A stretch of 64,000 nucleotides of DNA from Echinococcus granulosus. Lineage: Eukaryota; Platyhelminthes; Cestoda; Cyclophyllidea; Taeniidae. The stretch's first letter is position 1; each line of letters opens with the position of its first letter. The DNA is taken from assembly GCF_000524195.1 (NCBI RefSeq), contig NW_020170381.1:1908870-1972869 (forward strand). Direction: 5' to 3'. Position numbers and translations under genes: made by a program. Under the pieces are notes generated by a model that saw only the letters and a program-made list of their open reading frames with translations, was not told the origin of the DNA and searched no databases. Positions 47,286 to 60,231 of this stretch are shown here, in pieces.

Positions 47286-50200
47286 CTATAAAGAGGAGGG
47301 AACAAAAGTAGTGTTGAAAGGCATTTTCGGTGATTATTCCCGACACTCACACTCGCTGCAAAGCCCATTTAAAGATTAGTAACAAAAAAGAAAAAAACAG
47401 TAAAGTTCGTTAAAATGTCTTTTTCATGCCTTCCAGCTTAAAAATCAAACTTTGAAAACACTCCAAACAAACTTTAAATTGAATGAAAACATACCTGTCT
47501 TTTTAATCTGCAATTATTTTTAAATAAATCGCCTAGTGAGTTTGTGTTCTAAGGAATACTGAATAGGTTTTTTTGCATGCTTTGGCTTCAGAATTTTTTT
47601 TGGATAACCACCCTGCAATTACAAAAGTTGCTATTACTGAAGAGACTTTTCTTTACTGGGTTTCTTAAACCATTCTGTAATAAAGTTTTGTGATACGGTC
47701 GTTTTTCGTGAGATTGGTACATCATAATACCGTGCTGCATGAGGTTAGTCATGTTAAAAGTGCCCTTTGGCATCGTTGTGATCCAAAACTGACCTCGAAT
47801 GTGCGAATACGTGGGACACACACTTGAGCCCCATTCCACGTCCATGTGATGCAGTTGAGGCTAAGAAAAGGTCTTCATGAGTCAGGTTAGCAGCAAACCC
47901 TCATTCAGGTACATTTTCATCACTCTCAAATTCCAATGTCATACACTTTTGGCCCTGCTTTATGAAAATTAAACCACCAATACTTGAAATCCCTTTGGGG
48001 GGCTATGTACCCGACTAAAAGTAAGCGCTTGTAAAATGGCTGTACCAATAGCCAGTCGGACCATCCAGAAGGGCAAACCATGCTTGATATTAGTAACCCT
48101 GATGGTTGCTACTGCCTACTTCTAACACGGCCAAAAAGTACCAATGAGCTGAGACATTAATGAGAATTAAAGCTTTCATTACAGTTTATCTTGCCTTCTC
48201 TCGGAAATTTTTGCGACTAGTAATAATATTGACAGTGCGAATACAACGGGAGATGATTTTAGACTTCAAAATATCATTAAAATGCACAAGAAATCTTTAT
48301 GACACCATCGATTTGCACTTGCAAATAACTCCTCGTTTACTCACAAACCAATATACAAGTCTACTGTTAATTTCTCTCCTCTACTGTCGTGGTGTTTTGA
48401 TCTACGAATTCCTTCAACGTGACCAATGCGTAAACAAATAATGTTTATTAGTATATTATTCCATAAGTAGCAGGTGCGGCGCTGTCTTACTTACGCAAGA
48501 CATTGGGAAACTTCCATTGCATATCACTAACTAATTCCAGGAGATCGAAGAAACTTTTTAAAAAGGTTCTACCAACTGGTGCGAAGAGGAGAGTACGCAT
48601 TTCGGCGACCACTTTGAAATTTCACGTCTCACCAATCAGCTTCCCTTCCCCACTTTAAAAGCATTATCCTTGAAAATTTAAGTGATCACTCACATAGTGT
48701 ACGTCTCCTCTTTCGTTTGGCCGACTTTCGGCTCTCCGAACTTCTCCCTAATGAATCTCTGCAGGATGTCAATGCCATCGGTTTTGTGTAGCCTGTGCAT
48801 CATTAGCTGCCCGCGAATCATCCAATCATCCGGTCGGCTGCTACTGTTGTCCAGCGACCGTAGCCACGCCAAAGGACCAGGCAAAGACATGATTCCATAC
48901 TCCGATGTAAAGCGAGTAACTGGGTACGTACACTCATCCCACAGGTCTTCGTAGTAGGAATAGAAGTGAACATCACCTGAGAGGGGATCCTAGGAGATGG
49001 AAGTTTACGTAACACGATCATTCTCATTATGTTAAACCCGAACTAAGCATAGATATCTCATATCTCATTGGACCTGAGGGTTCAAGTCGATGCCGTAGGG
49101 GTCGGTGGAGGACTCCGCATTGCTGGGAGATGAGAGGAGTACGCGGCGAGGGATGTAACCAGGGCCTTGTACAGTCGGTATCTCACTTCGCATCGCGATG
49201 GTGGCAATTGAGTCGAGAAATCGACGACGATACTCCTGCTTATCAATTTTAGGGCCGTACCAGTGCTGAGCGGCGGCCACCTCAACCTCGTTATTCGTAG
49301 CCCACACTACGATGGCAGGATGATGGTGTAGTCGCCGCACCTGCTGTCGCACCTCCGTCTCTGCACTGTCCACTCTGCAGACACATGTACTATTCTTATC
49401 TTCACATCATCTTCCCATCCAATCACTCAACTATTGGGGTAGGTGTGCTAGTGCTTGGGCAGGTGGGAGAATATGATAAACAGAACCTGATTTATGATAA
49501 TAAAGTGCCAATGCACCATACGTGTACACTTAAAAGATACACCAGGACTAGATGTGAATTTCGTCATATTGTGAGAGAGCTAAGTAAAATTGACTTACAC
49601 GTGAATTTTATGCATCGTTAAACCTTGCTTCCTTCTTAAAAATCACAAGGAGGCCTAGAATTTCATCTTTAGCCCATATCACTGTCGGCTGCTTATTGTA
49701 GAATTGCTGCACCGTTTCTGTCCAAAAGAACGCAAAATGTTTCACTTCCAATGCATTCATCATATCACATCTGTTTGCTTGGAAGTTCGTCCCGTGCCAA
49801 AGCTCAAAAGCAGATAAACTGTCCTTTTGAGCCATTGATTAAGACCCAACTCATAAAAATCTTGCTCCACCACCTGAAAAAAAATTATTCAAGCGAGGGA
49901 ATATGTTTGGATAAATAAGTGAATTCAATGGGCAATTCTTCGACCCGGTCTGTCCTCTGTTTATTCTATCTCCAAAGGTTGTCATCGCTGGAGTCATCTT
50001 TCGTTGCAGTTTTGAATGCGGCCACAGCCAATATGTCCTTCGTCAACGCACGCGCGCTCTTGAATCCACCGCCTAACGCGTCGAAGCCGTGGAAAGCGTC
50101 TGCCAAATTTGCAGTCCACCGACTACATGTAGACGCGGGACTAACTGTTTCAATTGTAAAGTGGAAAATTGAGAGTACTAAATCCTACAAACGACTAAAT

Positions 50201-53200
50201 TTAGACTTGCAATTCAAACATGTTGTTGCTGCTTCCTTTTACATATTACTCGGTGCCACTAAATGTTGGTAAAAATTTTTCTTGGGTTATAATGTTACTT
50301 CATATTCAGCTGATAACAACCGTAAATGCTCGCATTATAGTGAAAAAATAAATAATTTTAACAGTCTCTAATCTAAGAAAGTCTAAAAGCATGCATGTTG
50401 GATGACAAAATTGTAAGTGAATGCCATTTTGACTCACGAAGACCCTAGTTTCACCGGATGGATATGGGAAATTGCGCAGAGCCTGACTTTATCATAGTAA
50501 AGGACTAACACCTTCCCCACTGTGCAGCTTGATTTTCATACGCCCTTGTTTCTATTCAAAAGTTCTTGTTTTGCCAAAACAAGTGCCAACGGAGGATTAC
50601 TATTTTAAATTCCAAAGTGAAGTGGGTAATGCTAGGGAGTGCGTATGGAGGCTGTTGGAAATCCTAGCAGTGAATGACAGCTTTAAAAAGTGTTGTGACA
50701 ACGACAAGCACCTCATGCGTCAATCGGAAGGTTGAACGGAGTCTTTAAAGATAAAAAAGCAATTTCACTTTTAGCTTCAATTTTACAGTCTCAATCATCC
50801 TCTGTGCTCCATTCAGCTATTGTCTAAATAAACAAGCACCGGCGCAGAGTGTAATTTTAAAAATCACAATTTCATGCACGCTTTTCTTATAGCAAAATTC
50901 AGTGCTCAGTATGCAACTTATTCTACTAAACGCAGTAGGAAAAGTAAGTTTTACTATGGGCTTCGATCTACATTTATTAGTCCTTTGGGTAGATGGAAAG
51001 CAAAATTTTGAAACGAAAATTGAGGTAAATAGAAGATTCACTCAGAATTGACCACGGGCGATGAGTGAAAAACCACCATAATCATCAACTACACATCAAC
51101 AAGGGCGCGTCGCTTAGACTTAAGAATTTGTTCATTTTACTGCAATTAGCAAATTGACCAAGATTGGCTTCATCATCATCATCATCATCACTTGTTTAAA
51201 ACTAAGATGGGGGGAGGAGGGGGAGGAGTTTGTGCTCCCTGGCCTTCCTCTCAGACCACCCACGCTCCTCTGCGATGTGTACACGCACTCCCACGCGCGC
51301 GAACCCGCAAACGAGTGATTTCCTCTCCTTTAGCTTGCTTGGCGGAAGTAGCCGCCCCTTCTTCTTTCAGTGGGACTTTTAACGACCCACAATGATTGCA
51401 TTTGTTTGTTTGCTTACACGAAACCAACCGTTTCGGAAAGACGAGTATTTATAGCTTGCCTAGGGGTCCACCAACCGCCGCTTTTTTGCCCTTTCAGTAG
51501 GGCTAAAGTTTGCTGTTGATGTCTTGAGTGAGTATATTGTCTAGTTGAGAAATGCGGAGGAGAAATAAATTAAAAATGATTTACTAAAACGACTGTGCAT
51601 TGGTGAAAATAAGAACAGACTACATCTGCAAGAAAGTGGAAAATCCATACTTTTCAATGGTCGCCAATCTCGTGGATTTTTGTAATGCATAGTAATTGTT
51701 GTAAACAATTTTGTAGAGTGATCTGAGGGTGAAAATGTGTCATTTCAAGAAAATAAACACAGATGTCCGTCACACTGCCACTTTCATTTTATGCTCAATG
51801 TTTAAGCTACTTTCTATCCAACGAAACGGATTTAATTACTTTCCTCTTATCAAGTTTGCCTCATTTTGTGCCGGAAAAATAAGAAGACAGATGCTGCCTT
51901 AATTTTTGAATCAAGAAAATGCCAACTGATGGCTGCTTCACTTCTAGCGAAGGTGAGCTTACTCTCCGCTGGGAGGTTTCTTATACATAGCGCAGGCAAA
52001 CATCATGTCGTGCCAGAGCATGATGCCGAGGCGACTGGCGAGGTCGTAGAAACGGCGGGCCTCGTAGCGCCCCCCGCCCCACACGCGCAGCATCTGCACA
52101 CCTCCCAGGGCCGCTGATTGTAGCAGATGCGCCTCCACCACCGCTGCATCCGTTCCACCTCCCGCAAAGAGTCTAGCCGGGATCCAGTTGCTGCCTCTCA
52201 CGAATAGGGCCTCGCCGTTGATGCGGAAGAAGAAGGTCTTTCCGTAACCGCGCTCTTCAACTTTCACATCCTCCTATGGCAAAAGCAGATGCAAAGTCTG
52301 AGGAGACTAAATTGCACTGCCTCAATTAAGCGCTGTGCTACTCACGGGATTCATCTTGTCAGATCGAAGTTTATCATCGACACCTAGGTCTAAATACGTC
52401 TTTTGAATTAATTCAGTTGCTAAAAACACCACCCCAGTTTTGAAGAAGCAATGCAAGAGTTTCTTACATTTATATGCACCACACGGAGAGTGCCTCTTCT
52501 ATTTATATACGTCGTTCATTATAGCTGGAGCCATTTTAAGACATAAATCAGAGTGCTTTTGGATGGTGGACTTCACATCTACCTCAGAGGATAACCAACC
52601 AAAGAGTAGTTGAATTATCATCAAAAGCCAAGTCGGCTTACCCTTTAGATGTTTTTTTTAAAGCACCAGAACCTCGATTTCTAGTCGAGGTGGAAAACGG
52701 TATTTTGGCGGGCAAAACGACTTAAAATTATTTGCAAAATTTGTGGTGGTCATATGATCTCTTTAGCAAAACAAATAGCAGATACAATGAAACTGCATCT
52801 TCGACTTCCTTCAATTGAAGTTGTGGCTAAATCCTCAACTGCTTTCAGTGTATAGGTAACCGTACTTGATGTTCATTTTAAATAGATCGTTGGATGGACG
52901 TCACAGTTGGATAAACTGTAGTGAGGATGGCAAAAATAACGAATCAAAGACAAATCTCAGAATAAAGTAAAACTTATGTTACAAGCAATTTCATCGTATG
53001 TTTTTTTTTTCAAACAGAGAAATAGATAAGGACACGCTGTTGCGACACGTCAAATTTTGTTTTCTTCGTGTGTAGCTTTGAATGACTGATTGGCTTCTGC
53101 TTGTGTTTAATTTGCCTTTTTTGACTCTTGAAGCCGTCTGCCTAAGCATCGAGGCGATGTTTAGTGATGAAGACCTCGAGACAAGAATATCATTGGGTAC

Positions 53201-56200
53201 ATTTGGATTAACTTTTATAATTAGTTGATTTTGTAATAGCATTTCACCTCAATCGCCAGCTCCTGCAGCAGTACACTAAATGCACACAAGTTATCATGTG
53301 CCCTTGACAGGAGGAGATGGAGACGGAGGAGACGGAGCGAGAAGCACAAAGGCGGTTTGTCTCTGTGCACAAGTCAATTTGATTGGTGCCCATGGGTGGG
53401 TGATGAAAGACGCACCCCCCATGATTAGCGTTACTGCTGCATTTGATCCCCGCGCATTGGGGAGACCGAAAATAAAGCCAAATGATGAGGCGGCTAATTG
53501 CCCCTTGCACACCCACACTTTAACGACTTTGCCTCTTGTGAAGTCCTATTCATACAAGTTTCCTCAGAGGAATGGGGAGACCTTTATCCTGCAATAAACC
53601 GATCAGAGATATAAGTGGAAATTAATGTCTCCTTTTGGCCGGCTTGCAGCTTCATCTTCTCCCGTGCATTTATTTTGAAAGAGTTGAGACGGCAATGGGA
53701 CTTTATCCAAGTTATGCCGCTCTCAGTCTCGTGGATGCATGATGGACAACCTAAAGAGCATTCTGTAGTGGCTAAATTCGTATGAAATGTAATGCGTGCG
53801 CATGTGTAAGGAGTCGTTACAATTGCTTCTTACAGTTTAAAAGGTCAGCAAAAATTGAGGTTATAATCTCCTTAGAGTGAAAATTTATACTGAAATTTCA
53901 GTATAAAGTTGAAGTAAAATCACCTCCGAGGTTAAAATTTTTAAGAGTATGGAAAGAAAATTAATTGATTCACCAAGTTTCTGCTCACACCGAAAGGGTG
54001 CCATGGTTTTGGGTTTACTCAGATGTGAGCCCGTAACACGCGCCTCTTCGCCAATATTTGTTTGACAGACTGTGATTGAAAGTGTATGGGAATGGTTCAC
54101 TTAGACCGTGTCTCTTGTAGACAAACAACCACTTCATAAATCCCCGAAAAAGACGTAGGCAATACCAGAGTAAAGGTCTGGTTCACAGAGAACTTGACGG
54201 TGAGGTTCGAGCGCTTGGAACTAACTCATTTACTTTTTCATGCAACTGCTGAATAAAATTGGTGATCTTGAATGTAACAAAATAAAAGTAAGGGAAACCG
54301 CTCAAGTTGCCGCTTGTTGTTGGACCGTCCATGCCTGTGCTTGTCAGCGGGTATTCAAAGTTGTCGTTTCCTCTCGTCGCGGTCTTGCTCATGCAGCCCT
54401 AAAAAAATTTGGATTTGGGACGCGTCGCTTCAGGACCGACTTAGATGTATTTTTTTCCTTAATAATAGCGGCTAAGATACTGCCTAGGTCACGCCTTCTC
54501 AAAGCGGGCAGTTTTGATACATGGAGGTACGGGTGTGAGACCGTCACAAATTAAGGAGACGCTACCAATCCTCGAGAACTGATGGGACATAAAAAGGTGG
54601 CATTCCATTACTGGGCTGTTATTTGCCCACCCCTATTTTTTTACCCTCTAAAACAACTCGGTTCGTCAACTTTAACACTTAGAGTAGATGTAAAGGTAAA
54701 CAATTCAAGCAGTTATGAGCGCTTTCGTTCTACCAGTTACACATCGTCAATTCTATCGTTCGGAATACAAATGGTCGTCATTAATATGTAATTGCATAAG
54801 AACACCATGGTAGGGGAGGGTGATGATGAGGGTAATAGAACAAACACCACCGATTGTCATCAAGGCAGGGGATGGAGGCGGAGCAGCTAAAAGATTGGGT
54901 ACACGCGCATGTGTCCGTGCGCCCAGAGACCCTATACAAGACCGAAGAGGAGGCTTTCTGGTAGTAAAAAATTGCCTAGCTTTGACATGGTCTCTCAATT
55001 CGAAATAATCCTATCAATGGACACCAATGCATTAAACGATTTTGGAGTTTTGCTAATAAAATCACTTCTTGATATTTTGATGTGGTAAGGCTACTGTGAG
55101 GCAATAATTCATGATATTTGCCACCATAAAACGATGCTTGTAAAAGGTTACGTGGCCAAGCAGCAAAACTCTTTTAACCCAAACTACCTGTGCTTAAGAC
55201 GGAGTTACGGCGATTAAGCCTTCTCTTTTTGTGTAAAAAGTAAAATCTTATTTACCAGTTAAGGCATTTTTGAGTCCTGCATAATTATTGCCAGATTATT
55301 ACCTTCCAACCCATCTGAGTAAAGCACCGACCTAATTAATGGAGGTTCCCTACATTTGAAGGGAAGGCGAGGTAATGACCCCCATTTTATGGCATTACCT
55401 GAGACTCGAATCGTTGTTGAATGAATTGTGCAATTTGAGTCAAAATGACTTACTCGAGAGAGGCGTCAGGGAGAAGTAGGCCGTGTGTGCAAGCACACCG
55501 CTTTGCCTTCCTCTCAAAGATTAAAACGATCGTGCCCCAGTGTGCCGCCACCTACTGCTTGGGAGAATCTTTTATGATCCTTTTTATGGATACCGTTGAG
55601 GATACCGTGGATTGAAATGACCATCGCTCGGGGCACTGCACTTAAACTCCCATTCACCGGGACCTCATGGGGCATTTGCAACGGTAATCCAAAGGCTCTT
55701 GAGTTTAAGCTGCAAAGCGGACCTTCTGCATTACAATGACGTCAAGTAATCTGTACGTAGGTTTTTACGGATTAATTTATAGATTTCACGTAGATGAAGT
55801 ATTTATAGCATTGATTCTTCCTAAACAATTATATTAAAACGGGTCTTCAACTATACAGCGCCGCAAATCTGCGATAATTATCAGTCACTCGTGATTTTTC
55901 ATCAACTTTTTGTTTGCATGGCTAATGGTGTTTCCTTGAAAGCGAGATAATTCGAAGCTGCTCCGTAAAAATTTTACTTTTTTATTTGATGTCTCGTCAC
56001 AAGTTAATGTGTAATTTAAAAAAACCGGGAGTATATAAATGCTTCTTTGGATTTCAAGTCAAGTGGCCAAATCTGTTATTAAAGCCAATAAGAAGAATTT
56101 GGGAGCTTCACGTTTAATTATTTTGTCAGTAAAAGATACATGGAGGCTTTCATCCACTTTCACAGTCTGGAAAAGAGACGGAGTTGAAGTTGCGTATTTG

Positions 56201-59200
56201 TTGATACACAAGAAGTGTTGTGATATGGGTAGTTCCACTCTAATGTGATAAAATGCACCTTTTCTAATATCTTATTTCCTGGTTTTATATGTGTTTCAGC
56301 ATATGCTGCCAGTACTTAACGTAATATCCCAAGTCGCTGGAGAATTTAGCAGCAACCGGAAGCATGAGTTAATGCATTAACGCCACTCTCAGAGTCCGCA
56401 GGCACGAGGTGGGCTCGGGCAAGAGAAGGAGGTGGCAGGGGGTAGGAGGGATCGTTCTTTAATAGCAGACAGTTGCAGACTGGGGTTTGTATGCGCAAAA
56501 TAGCGCTTTTCCTAAGTCGATTGGTTCGCCACATCACACAAGTAACAAAACGGAGTTCTAACACTTCTCGTTTTGTTCTTTGAAAAGCATCTAAATAGAT
56601 GCTTGTAAAGGACGCAACAGTCAGTTTCCTGTATTTTGTGCGAATTCCCTACTTAATTCATTATTGTTAACAAACATATCAGTTATTTGCGCCTCAACTA
56701 ACGTTGTCACACACATACGCAGGCGGATTTGCCACCGCTGCGACTTGCAAGTGGATGGAGTTCCTTGCTAAAAATTCAAATCGGTTCCTTGCGTATCCAT
56801 TGCTTATGGTGTCCTGGTATAGACTTCATCCGTAGCTTTAGCAACATTAAGGCCATCATTTCGCCTCGGCGAGAATGCAACTATCTCCCTCTTTTTGGGG
56901 GAAGGGGGCTACACAAATGGAATACTTGTAAAATTCCACAATAATGATGATGTCACTTTAACCTGCAAAGTACAAACCTGAGTAGCTCTTACAAAAGTGA
57001 ATTTACAGCCCCTTCTGAAATGATTTCCTTTACTCACCTCCCCCACTGCTCCCAGTTGACTTAATCCGTCCTTCAACGCATAAAACTTTGTGTTTTTATT
57101 CAAGCACCGATTATTCGTAGAAAAGCCATTCATCTCCTCATTCTTTTTTATCCAACGCCTGTCATTGTAAAAATGAAAAACTGCCTTGAATTTCCTCCCC
57201 TCCAAAAAAATACCACCAAATTACAATCGCTACCGATTTTAATAAAGGGAATGGAGGCATCACTAACTAAACACTTTATTATTTCATAATCATCTAGAAA
57301 CTTCAATTCATTTTTCATTAGGAAAATTGAACGATTTCTTTAAACACAAAGGAATTGGAATGTTTACAGAAATCTCTTGCTAATATAAATTCACAACATC
57401 AAATATTAGTCCCTTTTGGCAATGTTTTCCACTGATTTAGCCCCAAGCTGAAAAAATGGCAATGGGATGGATGTTAGAAGCAAGGCCGTTCATTAAAACA
57501 AAACCAGGTATTTTTCATCACCGAAAATTTGTGAAACTCAAAGTTGTCCTAACATTGGATTCATGTACTACTAATTGGAATAAGTACAGCAGCATTGACG
57601 GACAAAATTTTCCACGAGCCAATCGATGCTCGTAGCCACAGGGTGCGAACCCTATCGATGCAGGAGGGCGTAACCCTGGCTCAGCGTCCCGCCTGTCAGT
57701 TTCCATTAGGATAAAACCCATCTGCGTAACTTATGCGGCTAAAATTTGTCACACACGAGTGTGTATGACAAAGCATTTCTGAAGTTCAATGCGAGTAAGT
57801 GAAATAAAAAAAATGAGAGGGATAGAGGAGCAAGCGAATTGATTGAGGAGGAATGATCGCGAGGAGCAGTTCCACCTAGACGAGGATGCTTGAAGTGCTG
57901 CCAGTGAAGCGCTCACCACACAAAAGAGTCAAAGCGCAGAGACCAGAGCCGTAAAATCGATGCGTCCTTTCGGTATCTGATTGGCTAGCGTGAGATGTGT
58001 TCAACATTTATGGTTACAGTAGCTGCGCTTCCAAGCCTGTGAGGACTGCGCGCAACCGTGCGTACGTGCAGCCACAATTCACTTACGCATGCCACGCCTG
58101 CCGCCGAGACTGTCCCGGTTACCGTCGCGCCCATCCACTGCAGGGCGTGTTGAAGAGAGGACGAGAGAAGGAAAGGCGGGCGGAGGGGGAGGGAGAGCAC
58201 TTCAGCACACCCCTTCAGCCCTCACTCCCCTTTCGCCTCCGCGATTCTGCATCAGACTATTTTTGGCAGTGGGGATTTTGAGCCGTCAAGACTGCGTGAG
58301 TGCACAGAATCGGACAAAACCAATGGGGAATTTATAAATTGTCAAGGAAGTCAAGATGGGAGGGGCAAACTGCTAAATCGTCCACTCTGCTATTTTCGGG
58401 CGAATGCCTTATCGACAGTTTGCGTGAACAGCGGAAGCTGGCTGCCAATTACGGGCTTTTTCGGCTTGGCAAACGAAGTCTATTGATACAAACTGACGCT
58501 GTCAAAATACCGATGCTTAAATAAAACAATTTAGTTGTAAAAATGTGCTGAATCAAATGGGAAGGTTGTTTTGAAGCTCCGTATTGTAAAAATAACCGGG
58601 CGGAAAAGTGGTTTTCTGTGTTTAATATCAACCACTACTAGGTATTTAACGTACTTTCAATAAAACGTCAAATGACATGAAGGAAACTACATGTGTATAA
58701 TTTGTAAAAGGTTTTGGGCGAATCAGCAGACCATGCATTTTTCCTCAAAGATTGTCAAACTCGTTTCCGCCACAGTTCAAGTTCGTTCTCCAGGGCTTCC
58801 ACGCATCACTAAATTTTTACATACTTACTCTCGACATATGACACTTTTGAGCAAAAAGGTAATGAAAAGGTTGGGCTTCGGCGTCATTATAGGTGACATT
58901 ACTGATTCTGACAACCCCACGAACAAAACTGTCGGTTGGCCTCACAAATATTTACCTCGAAATTGTTGAATATAGTGTTTAAGGGAGATGGCATGATTGG
59001 CTTCCCCTACTCCTCATACACCCCTCGCAACTACTGGCTACAAAGTGGTGGTCTCGAATGGCTAACGCCGCAAAATTCAATGCTGAAATCAATTCTCCCC
59101 TTTGCCAAACAGTGGCATCCAAGCTGGCGTCACTTCGTGTTTTTTGTGTAAAATGGAGGGCATTTTGTGAAAAAGGCGGTGGGGAAAGATTTGGTTAATA

Positions 59201-60231
59201 AATTCATATCGTACCTGAACGAGTTTCACTTCCCGGAAGCCAACCCAGAAGGATTTTCTGTCGATCGGAGGACCACCAAGGGGATTTCGGAGCTGCACCT
59301 TCAGAGCGTACAAATGTGGTCCAGCCTGCACTCCGAGCGGCCACCAGGGTCTCACTGTGACGTTTGAGGCCAGTGGCAGTTCCAACCACACATTCGTCTC
59401 GCGGTGTCGAGGCGAAATGCAGCGCTCCGTCCACTCGTGCATTAACCCGCCGCCTAGTTTCACGTGGATGCAGACACATTGGTCCGTCCTTACAATGCTG
59501 GAACTACGAAGAACCTCGACGGAGACGGTAGTCTTCCAACCGCGTTTTATCATTACTGGGAAGAAGCGTAGACCATCACCCAACCACACTTCACCGAATC
59601 TAAGGAAGGGCAGCTTCCAAAATCCCTGAATCGGAAAGGCAGGACCCCAATCCCACCCGAAAGCAGCCTGCGTTGTTCTCACCGCGTTAACATAGCATTC
59701 ACCTCTGAATATGTCGGGCCAGCAGGCGGGAAGTGGTGGGTTCGGCGACAGCTTCCGATAAGCCTCCTTGGCCATTAGGGGTGTCGGCTTAAAGACGAGT
59801 TGGAGGAAATTCCAGCCACGGCAAAGGACAGAGTCGATGGGGAGGATTGTGCGGATAAAGCTATTTTCTGTGCATGCCAGAAGACGGTTGTTGAGATAGA
59901 TGCAACAGAACGTATCCAGCTCGTCGAGCTCGAGAGAAGTGGTTTTTAGAACTTCAGGGTATTCAACCCAGAAGTAATGAGAGAAAGTCCAGTTCTTGTA
60001 GCTAATGTAGCGTAGTTCTTTATCACCGTAGCCGCTAAGGGGATCACTAATGCTCCCAATCTCCTGAAGAACTGAGTAGGCATCCGTGCCGGTTGAGGTG
60101 AGATTGAAGTGCACAATGCTATCCCCATCGCTGAGCCTCCAGTGGCCAGAAAGCGGGACTGAATAGTTCTGCCCCGGTTGAACCAGCAGCAACAGCAGCG
60201 GCAGAGCTGTCACCACCTGCAGTTCCGACAT
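46364..60231 (-). CDS. MANBA: Beta-mannosidase, lysosomal, complete (GH2)
   Basis: Hydrolyses terminal beta-linked mannose during lysosomal breakdown of N-glycans. Exons: 60231-59215, 52273-51963, 49374-49074, 48989-48694, 47285-46364. They sum to 2847 nt with consistent phases (0, 2, 0, 2), giving 948 aa; human MANBA is 879. The start at 60231 yields a signal peptide (SELQVVTALPLLLLLVQPGQ); an upstream in-frame ATG at 60282 would place it internally. Conserved blocks: GECYVNAVRTTQAAFGWDWG and PAFPIQGFWK, RGSNWIPA, LRVWGGGRYE, MLWHDMMFACAMY, VVWATNNEVE (putative acid/base Glu472), FTSEYG (putative nucleophile Glu573) and GHLYWQLNDVWAAPTW. The two glutamates are 101 residues apart, close to the human spacing. 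About 50 extra residues lie in the C-terminal part. The family call is firm; enzymatic activity is inferred from intact motifs. Confidence 0.94.
47286..48693 (-). other. Beta-mannosidase intron 4
   Basis: 1.4 kb, AT-rich; nothing recognised. Confidence 0.8.
48694..48989 (-). CDS. MANBA: Beta-mannosidase exon 4: nucleophile glutamate
   Basis: Acceptor CATCTCCTAG, DPLSGDVHFYSYYEDLWDEC (human FGDVHFYDYISDCW), then PVTRFTSEYGIMSLPG with the SEYG nucleophile. Ends ..KEETYT plus two bases before donor GTGAGT at 48693. Confidence 0.93.
49074..49374 (-). CDS. MANBA: Beta-mannosidase exon 3: acid/base glutamate
   Basis: Acceptor TGTCTGCAG. Its first base completes a Glu codon, then VDSAETEVRQQVRRLHHHPA and IVVWATNNEVEVAAAQHWYG. 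NNE is the GH2 acid/base motif. The donor is CAG/GTCCAA, weaker than usual but in frame with exon 4. Confidence 0.93.
49375..51962 (-). other. Beta-mannosidase intron 2
   Basis: 2.6 kb. Contains (CAT)n at 51171-51190, a GC-rich patch at 51205-51360, and an unrecognised 75-codon minus-strand ORF at 49835-49608. Confidence 0.7.
51171..51190 (+). repeat. (CAT)n trinucleotide repeat
   Basis: About six and a half perfect units in beta-mannosidase intron 2. Confidence 0.9.
51963..52273 (-). CDS. MANBA: Beta-mannosidase exon 2: start of TIM barrel
   Basis: Acceptor TTGCCATAG, starts EDVKVEERGYGKTFFFRING, donor GTAAGC at 51962, ends in phase 2. LFVRGSNWIPA and MLRVWGGGRYEARRFYDLAS match human FLKGSNWIPA and LRVWGGGIYEQDEFYELCD. 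A tandem AG three bases on could drop the first Glu. Confidence 0.94.
53884..53907. repeat. Perfect 24-nt palindrome
   Basis: TTTATACTGAAA directly followed by its exact reverse complement, with no spacer, in beta-mannosidase intron 1. Confidence 0.9.
57610..57720. repeat. Possible fragment of a dispersed repeat
   Basis: A GC-rich island in AT-rich intron with a short hairpin (AGGGT-GCGA-ACCCT) flanked by two copies of ATCGATGC. The minus strand contains GGTTCGCACCC, loosely like a Pol III B box. Too little to classify. Confidence 0.2.
59215..60231 (-). CDS. MANBA: Beta-mannosidase exon 1: signal peptide, N-terminal sugar-binding and sandwich domains
   Basis: 339 codons, donor GTACG after ..FREVKLVQ, phase 0. 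It carries the signal peptide, the GH2 sugar-binding domain (NWTFSHYFWVEYPE, ELDTFCCIYLNN), the GECYVN..WDWGP signature and the start of the beta-sandwich (WWPLGVQAGPHLYAL). The frame stays open up to 60282. Confidence 0.93.

Larger units (their letters stand above)
52274..59214 (-). other. Beta-mannosidase intron 1, 6.9 kb
   Basis: Protein continuity across the junction (KLVQ then EDVKVEERGYG) leaves no room for a missing exon. It contains a perfect 24-nt palindrome at 53884-53907 and a short GC-rich segment at 57600-57720. Scattered ORFs (e.g. 53280-53597, 57997-58281) have no recognised domain. Confidence 0.7.
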
